Shown piece by piece: positions 60,132 through 64,000 of a stretch of 64,000 nucleotides of DNA. The DNA comes from Candidatus Eiseniibacteriota bacterium. Its GTDB lineage: Bacteria > Eisenbacteria > RBG-16-71-46 > CAIMUX01. The notes beneath the pieces are model-generated. The model saw only the letters and a list, made by a program, of their open reading frames with translations, did not search any database and was not told the origin of the DNA. Position numbers and translations under genes: made by a program. Position 1 is the stretch's first letter. Each line of letters opens with the position of its first letter. Location: contig CAIMUX010000002.1 in NCBI GenBank assembly GCA_903844735.1, positions 1-64,000 on the forward strand, given 5' to 3'.

Positions 60132-62110
60132 TCGGGATCCCGGTGGCGGAACTGCTCCGCTGTGCGCGGCGGGACATTCCGCGGCACGACCTGCTGCGCG
60201 TTCTCGGGGAAATCGGCTGCGATGTCGATGGCTTCGAGGTTCTCGGCCGCGTCCGTTGCACCTCCTGCGGCTTCATTGTTGAGTTGGTGGGTAAGGAAGA
60301 AGCCCCCCCGCGGTGCGAACGATGCGACGCCGATCTTCGCTCACCCGCCGCCCTCGATCGTCTGCCCGACCTCGAGGTTGTGCGCATGGAACTCCTTGCG
60401 GTGCGCCCCGACCTCTTCGATCCGGGTGGACTCGGTCGCGCGTTGCGCGGTGTTCTTGGCATTGAGATCGGGCTGGTGGCGTACCCGGTGGCGCCGCCCG
60501 CGCTGCGGTTGCGCGTCGACCCGTCGGTCCGTCGCGAGCAGAGCCTTCGTCCCTGGATCGCGGCGGCCGTTCTCGAGTCGGTGACCCTCGGTGAAGACCG
60601 CCTCAAGATCCTCATGAAGATGCAGGAGAACTTGCATTGGGCGCTGGGGCGCAACCGCAAGCACGCCTCGATCGGTGTCTACGACCTCGACTCACTCGGG
60701 CTGAATTCGCCCGGGCTGGGCGGCCATCCCGACCTCGAGTACACTACGGAGGATCCGGATCGCTGTGCTTTCGCCCCGCTCGGCGCACCCGGGATCGGCG
60801 CCGAGCACCGGCTCACCCTGCGCGCCATCCTCGCGGAGCATCCCAAGGGAAAGGCGTTTGCACATCTGCTCGGCGGCTTCGACCGCTATCCGATCCTGCG
60901 CACCGCCGCCCCGAACGGCGGTACGCCGGGTAGGGTTCTTTCCATGCCCCCGATCATCAACAGCGAAGAGACGAAGGTCACGCCGAAGAGTCGCCGGCTC
61001 CTCATCGATGTGACCGGCACCGGTCGGCGGATCGTGCATCGCACGCTGAATATTCTCACGAGTTCGCTCTTGGAACTAGACTCGGGTGCTCGACTTTCTG
61101 CGGTGCGGGTGCAGTTCCAGGAAGCCGAGGAGGTCACGCCTGACTTCACCCCGCAGGAAGCTTCGCTTGATCTTGCTGGGGCGGAGCGGCTTCTCGGGAT
61201 TCCCCTCGGTGCGTCGCAGGCGCGCGACCTGTTGCGAAGGATGGGACACGCGGTGGGGGATGGCATCGGGAGCGCGGTTGGGCAGACAGCCGACCACGAG
61301 GCCGAGTGCGCGACAGGTCATGCGGTGCTAGAGGCGGAAGGGCGGATCGCCGGCGGCCGCCTGCGCGTCCAGGTTCCCGCCTGGCGCAACGACATTCTCC
61401 ACGAGCGCGACTTAGTGGAGGACCTTGCCATTGCGCACGGATATGCCAACTTCCCCCGCCGACTCACTCCTACCCAGACCGTCGGGAAGCCGCGGGAGGC
61501 GGAAGAGCGTGCTGACCGGCTGCGCGATGTCCTCGCGGGGCTCGGCTTCACCGAGATCGTGGGTTTGTTCCTCACCTGTCACGAACAGTCGGACGGCGTG
61601 CTCGGTCTGCCGCCGCATCCCGCGACGGTGGTGCTCGAAAACCCGATCAGCGTCGAACAGACGCAACTACGCACGAGCCTGTTGCCGGGGATCCTTCACA
61701 CGTTTGCCCGCAACCGGAGCAACCCGCTTCCTCAGCTGGTCTTCGAAGTGGGGGATGTGACCTTCGCGGATCCTACCGCCGAGACCGGCGCCTGCGAGCT
61801 ACGCCACGCCGCGCTGGGGCTCATCGGGCCTAAGGCCGGCTTCGCCGATATCCGCGCGCTGACCGAGGCGGTGGTGCGGGAATGCGGCCGTCCGCTGCGC
61901 CTGCGCCCGCATGAAGCGCCGTTCCTTCTCGATGGGCGTGGCGCCCTCCTGCTCGGCGACGACGCCCAGGGGCGCGACGTGGTATGGGGCGCTCTCGGCG
62001 AGGTGCACCCGCGGGTGCTCGAGTCGTTGGGGCTGCAGAATCCGGTTGTCGTCGTCGAACTCGCCGTGCCGGGGCCGCAGGGCATGGTGGCGTGTCGGTC
62101 GCTGGGCTGA
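60122..62110 (+). CDS. pheT: Phenylalanine-tRNA ligase beta subunit, archaeal/eukaryal type, with zinc-ribbon-like insert
   Basis: A 662-residue PheT. It lacks the N-terminal tRNA-binding (EMAP-like) and C-terminal anticodon-binding domains of the 800-residue bacterial form and follows the archaeal layout (B5-like domain at LDLAGAERLLGIPLGASQAR, then RNDILHERDLVEDLAIAHGY and the catalytic-like core). Residues about 43-73 contain RVRCTSCGFIVELVG...CERCDADL, a CxxC...CxxC pair suggesting a zinc ribbon that I do not know from archaeal PheT. ATG 60122 overlaps the pheS stop. Confidence 0.9.
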   Translation: MPVIGIPVAELLRCARRDIPRHDLLRVLGEIGCDVDGFEVLGRVRCTSCGFIVELVGKEEAPPRCERCDADLRSPAALDRLPDLEVVRMELLAVRPDLFDPGGLGRALRGVLGIEIGLVAYPVAPPALRLRVDPSVRREQSLRPWIAAAVLESVTLGEDRLKILMKMQENLHWALGRNRKHASIGVYDLDSLGLNSPGLGGHPDLEYTTEDPDRCAFAPLGAPGIGAEHRLTLRAILAEHPKGKAFAHLLGGFDRYPILRTAAPNGGTPGRVLSMPPIINSEETKVTPKSRRLLIDVTGTGRRIVHRTLNILTSSLLELDSGARLSAVRVQFQEAEEVTPDFTPQEASLDLAGAERLLGIPLGASQARDLLRRMGHAVGDGIGSAVGQTADHEAECATGHAVLEAEGRIAGGRLRVQVPAWRNDILHERDLVEDLAIAHGYANFPRRLTPTQTVGKPREAEERADRLRDVLAGLGFTEIVGLFLTCHEQSDGVLGLPPHPATVVLENPISVEQTQLRTSLLPGILHTFARNRSNPLPQLVFEVGDVTFADPTAETGACELRHAALGLIGPKAGFADIRALTEAVVRECGRPLRLRPHEAPFLLDGRGALLLGDDAQGRDVVWGALGEVHPRVLESLGLQNPVVVVELAVPGPQGMVACRSLG

Positions 62111-62115
62111 CCCAA

Positions 62116-64000
62116 CTACTTCAGCAGCACAATCGGCACGCGCACGGCAACGCCGGGGCCGGTCCATGCAGCCCAGTAGATCCCCGCCGCGGCGACGCGA
62201 CCGGCGGCGTCAAGCCCGTCCCAGCGCAGGGTGCGCTCTCCCGCTGGCATGCGACCTTCGGCGAGCACCGTGACGCGGCGCCCTGAAGCCTCGAAAACCT
62301 CGCAGCGTCCGTTCGCCTCCATCGGCAAACGCATGATGATCCCGGCGGCCCCGTGCGCAGGATTCGGCACCACGCGCAGGGTCGCACCCGCCGCGGGAGC
62401 GGCTCCCGCATCCGGGTCATCACCCGGCACACCAGTCGACGCAGGCTGCGCGACCAGCGACAGGTCATCGAGATACCAGCCGCGATCGACCACACCGGAG
62501 TTGGCGCAGAAACGGAATCGTAGACGGACCCATTGCCCGATGTACGAGTCGAGGAGGAAGACCTTCTCCACCCAGCCGGATGAGATCCCTTGGAGTCCTT
62601 GCTGCCCGGCCAAGATGTTGCAGCTCCCGGTGAGGTTCCCGCCGTAACCGCCGTTCGGCTGGATCACCGTCCAAGTCACGCCGCCGTCTGTGGAGACCTG
62701 CAGATTTCCGCCGTCGTAGCCCGCCTCGGCGCGGTACCAGTTCCAGCAGCGAAGCGTGGCGCTCGTCATGTTCACGAGGCTGACGGGCGATATGTCGAGC
62801 CGATAGTCGGCGCAGTTGGCGTAGTTCGCCCCGAGAACTGTGCCCCACACCTTGGTGCCGGAGTGCGCCCCGGAGGTCGCGTCTGCGCCCCAGGCCCACC
62901 CGCCGCTCGCGGTGAACCCCTCGCCGTCTCCTTCGAAATCGTAGGCCGCCTTGAGCACGAAGTCGACGCCACCCAACGCCTGGCCTGAGATCACGGTCAC
63001 GACGTTTCCGCGCTCCGTCAGATTCGGGGCGGAGGCGCACACCGCCACCGATCCCGTCGGCACTCCGGTCACGCTGTAGTTACCGTCGGCAGCGGAGAAG
63101 GCGCTGCCGGTCATCCCTTCGACCTCGATGCGTGCGTCGGCGAGCGGTGCGCCCAGGGCATCGCGCACCACACCGCTGATGGAACCCGGCTGGATGGCTT
63201 GCAGGACAATGGATGGAGTGGCGCCGCCTCCGGCCGGGACGGTCACGGCCGCGGAATTGGGGACACAACCGGTCTTGGTGACCGCCACGGTGTAGTTGGC
63301 CGGAAGCAGGCCGGAAAAAGCGAACAGCCCGTCGACGTCCACGGTAACCGGGGTGGAGGAAGTCCCACAGAGTGAGACCACAGCCCCTGCAGGTGAGGCG
63401 CCTCCCGCGATGCTCACGCTGCCTTCGATCCACCCGAGCGGCGTGGTCACACCGGCCAGTTCCGCCGTCGTGACGAGGACCGCCCCGGCGATCTTCCGCA
63501 TGAGTCCCGCGTCCAGCTTGTCGACGGTGTCGCAGGTCCGGTGGTAGCAGGCATAGCCGTCGTACTCGTTTTCGATGGCCAGTACGGCCGGGAACGCGTG
63601 ATCGTGGAACGGGACATGATCCGAGCCGAACCCCTCCGATGGGTAGAGATAAGTAGTCAGGTCACAGTAGGTTCTGGCGTTAACATCAAGTTGATTCATG
63701 AGCCAGGCCGACGATGTCCCCAAGTGGAACCCCTCGATCCAGAGGTCGACACTGCCGGGGCCGTTGTACCCGATCATGTCCATGGTGAGCATGGCCCGGA
63801 TGTCCAGGTTCAGATTGTCGGCCTCCGTCGCGTAATGGGCGCTTCCGAGCAAGCCCTGCTCCTCTCCCGCGAAGAGAATGAAATGAATCGTCTTTTCGCA
63901 AGGGAGGTTGGCCAGCAACCGCGCCGCCTCGAGCACGGCGACGGAACCGGAGCCGTTGTCCTCTGCGCCGGGCGCCAACGTTGTCGGGCTCGGCGAGGTC
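62116..64000 (-). CDS. Secreted M28-family metallopeptidase (5' part outside window)
   Basis: Partial protein; at least 620 residues are visible and the N-terminus lies beyond the right edge. The M28 zinc-peptidase core includes PGAEDNGSG (metal Asp), FAGEEQGLLGSAHYA (catalytic and metal Glu), TMDMIGYNGPG and GSDHVPFHDHAFPAV (metal His). Two carboxypeptidase-regulatory-like domains, a jelly-roll-like domain and an FlgD-like C-terminal domain (TLRWDGLDAAGRVAAAGIYW) follow. The architecture marks a secreted, probably surface-sorted enzyme. It stops five bases from pheT and is convergent with it. Confidence 0.88.
   Translation of the reverse strand, partial: TSPSPTTLAPGAEDNGSGSVAVLEAARLLANLPCEKTIHFILFAGEEQGLLGSAHYATEADNLNLDIRAMLTMDMIGYNGPGSVDLWIEGFHLGTSSAWLMNQLDVNARTYCDLTTYLYPSEGFGSDHVPFHDHAFPAVLAIENEYDGYACYHRTCDTVDKLDAGLMRKIAGAVLVTTAELAGVTTPLGWIEGSVSIAGGASPAGAVVSLCGTSSTPVTVDVDGLFAFSGLLPANYTVAVTKTGCVPNSAAVTVPAGGGATPSIVLQAIQPGSISGVVRDALGAPLADARIEVEGMTGSAFSAADGNYSVTGVPTGSVAVCASAPNLTERGNVVTVISGQALGGVDFVLKAAYDFEGDGEGFTASGGWAWGADATSGAHSGTKVWGTVLGANYANCADYRLDISPVSLVNMTSATLRCWNWYRAEAGYDGGNLQVSTDGGVTWTVIQPNGGYGGNLTGSCNILAGQQGLQGISSGWVEKVFLLDSYIGQWVRLRFRFCANSGVVDRGWYLDDLSLVAQPASTGVPGDDPDAGAAPAAGATLRVVPNPAHGAAGIIMRLPMEANGRCEVFEASGRRVTVLAEGRMPAGERTLRWDGLDAAGRVAAAGIYWAAWTGPGVAVRVPIVLLK

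Noticed and set aside
50107-64000. A selenoprotein encoded in the window next to tRNA-Sec
   Set aside because: No recognised gene has an in-frame TGA within conserved sequence or a following stem-loop; stops agree with family C-termini.

Overview
The window is a 64-kb piece of a high-GC (roughly 65 percent) Gram-negative-type bacterial chromosome. Lipobox lipoproteins, Sec signal peptides, FlgD-like secreted-protein C-termini, a Cys-rich repeat secreted protein and a PheRS of archaeal/eukaryal architecture together suggest an uncultured lineage of the FCB type (Eisenbacteria-like). No 16S gene is present, so this is inference only. A gene for selenocysteine tRNA shows that the organism makes selenoproteins.

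Left part (1-26,670): a type 1 BREX phage-defence locus. Two 42-bp tandem arrays lie at the left edge. Then come brxA, brxB, brxC and pglX, each overlapping the next by ATGA, so they are translationally coupled. The usual next genes, pglZ and brxL, appear only at 22,286-26,666. Between pglX and pglZ sits a 13.3-kb island of toxin-antitoxin (TA) genes: PIN/VapC, ParE/RelE, HigBA, XRE-ImmA/IrrE, DUF433 and addiction-module antitoxins, with seven apparently complete pairs and several broken ones. The same island holds two extra copies of the 3' end of pglX, a copy of the 5' end of pglZ, two fragments of a DUF1016 nuclease gene and scrambled copies of neighbouring TA genes. The middle of pglX is distinctly lower in GC than its flanks, which points to exchange of its target-recognition region. 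I read the region as a recombination hotspot built around pglX, where incoming pglX variants and addiction modules have been captured repeatedly. The extra pglX ends stay in frame with mostly synonymous differences, so they may still be used.

Middle part (26,670-33,690): two tandem paralogous lipoproteins, then a graveyard of gene fragments (RCC1 repeat, FlgD-like tail, SUMF1 tail, carboxylesterase tail, possible beta-helix protein) around one intact secreted Cys-rich protein.

Right part (33,690-64,000): ordinary chromosome. It holds a membrane-bound spermidine-synthase-like protein, a sugar-isomerase-like protein, an S9 peptidase, myo-inositol-1-phosphate synthase with a divergent LysR regulator, an aminotransferase, a DUF3467 protein, a sensor kinase and receiver pair, and tRNA-Phe and tRNA-Thr. 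These are followed by glmM-glmS-ridA (amino-sugar supply for the envelope), tRNA-Sec, a DUF5683 protein, lepA-lepB-hemW, two envelope polysaccharide genes, dnaJ, archaeal-type pheS-pheT and a secreted M28 peptidase that runs off the right edge.
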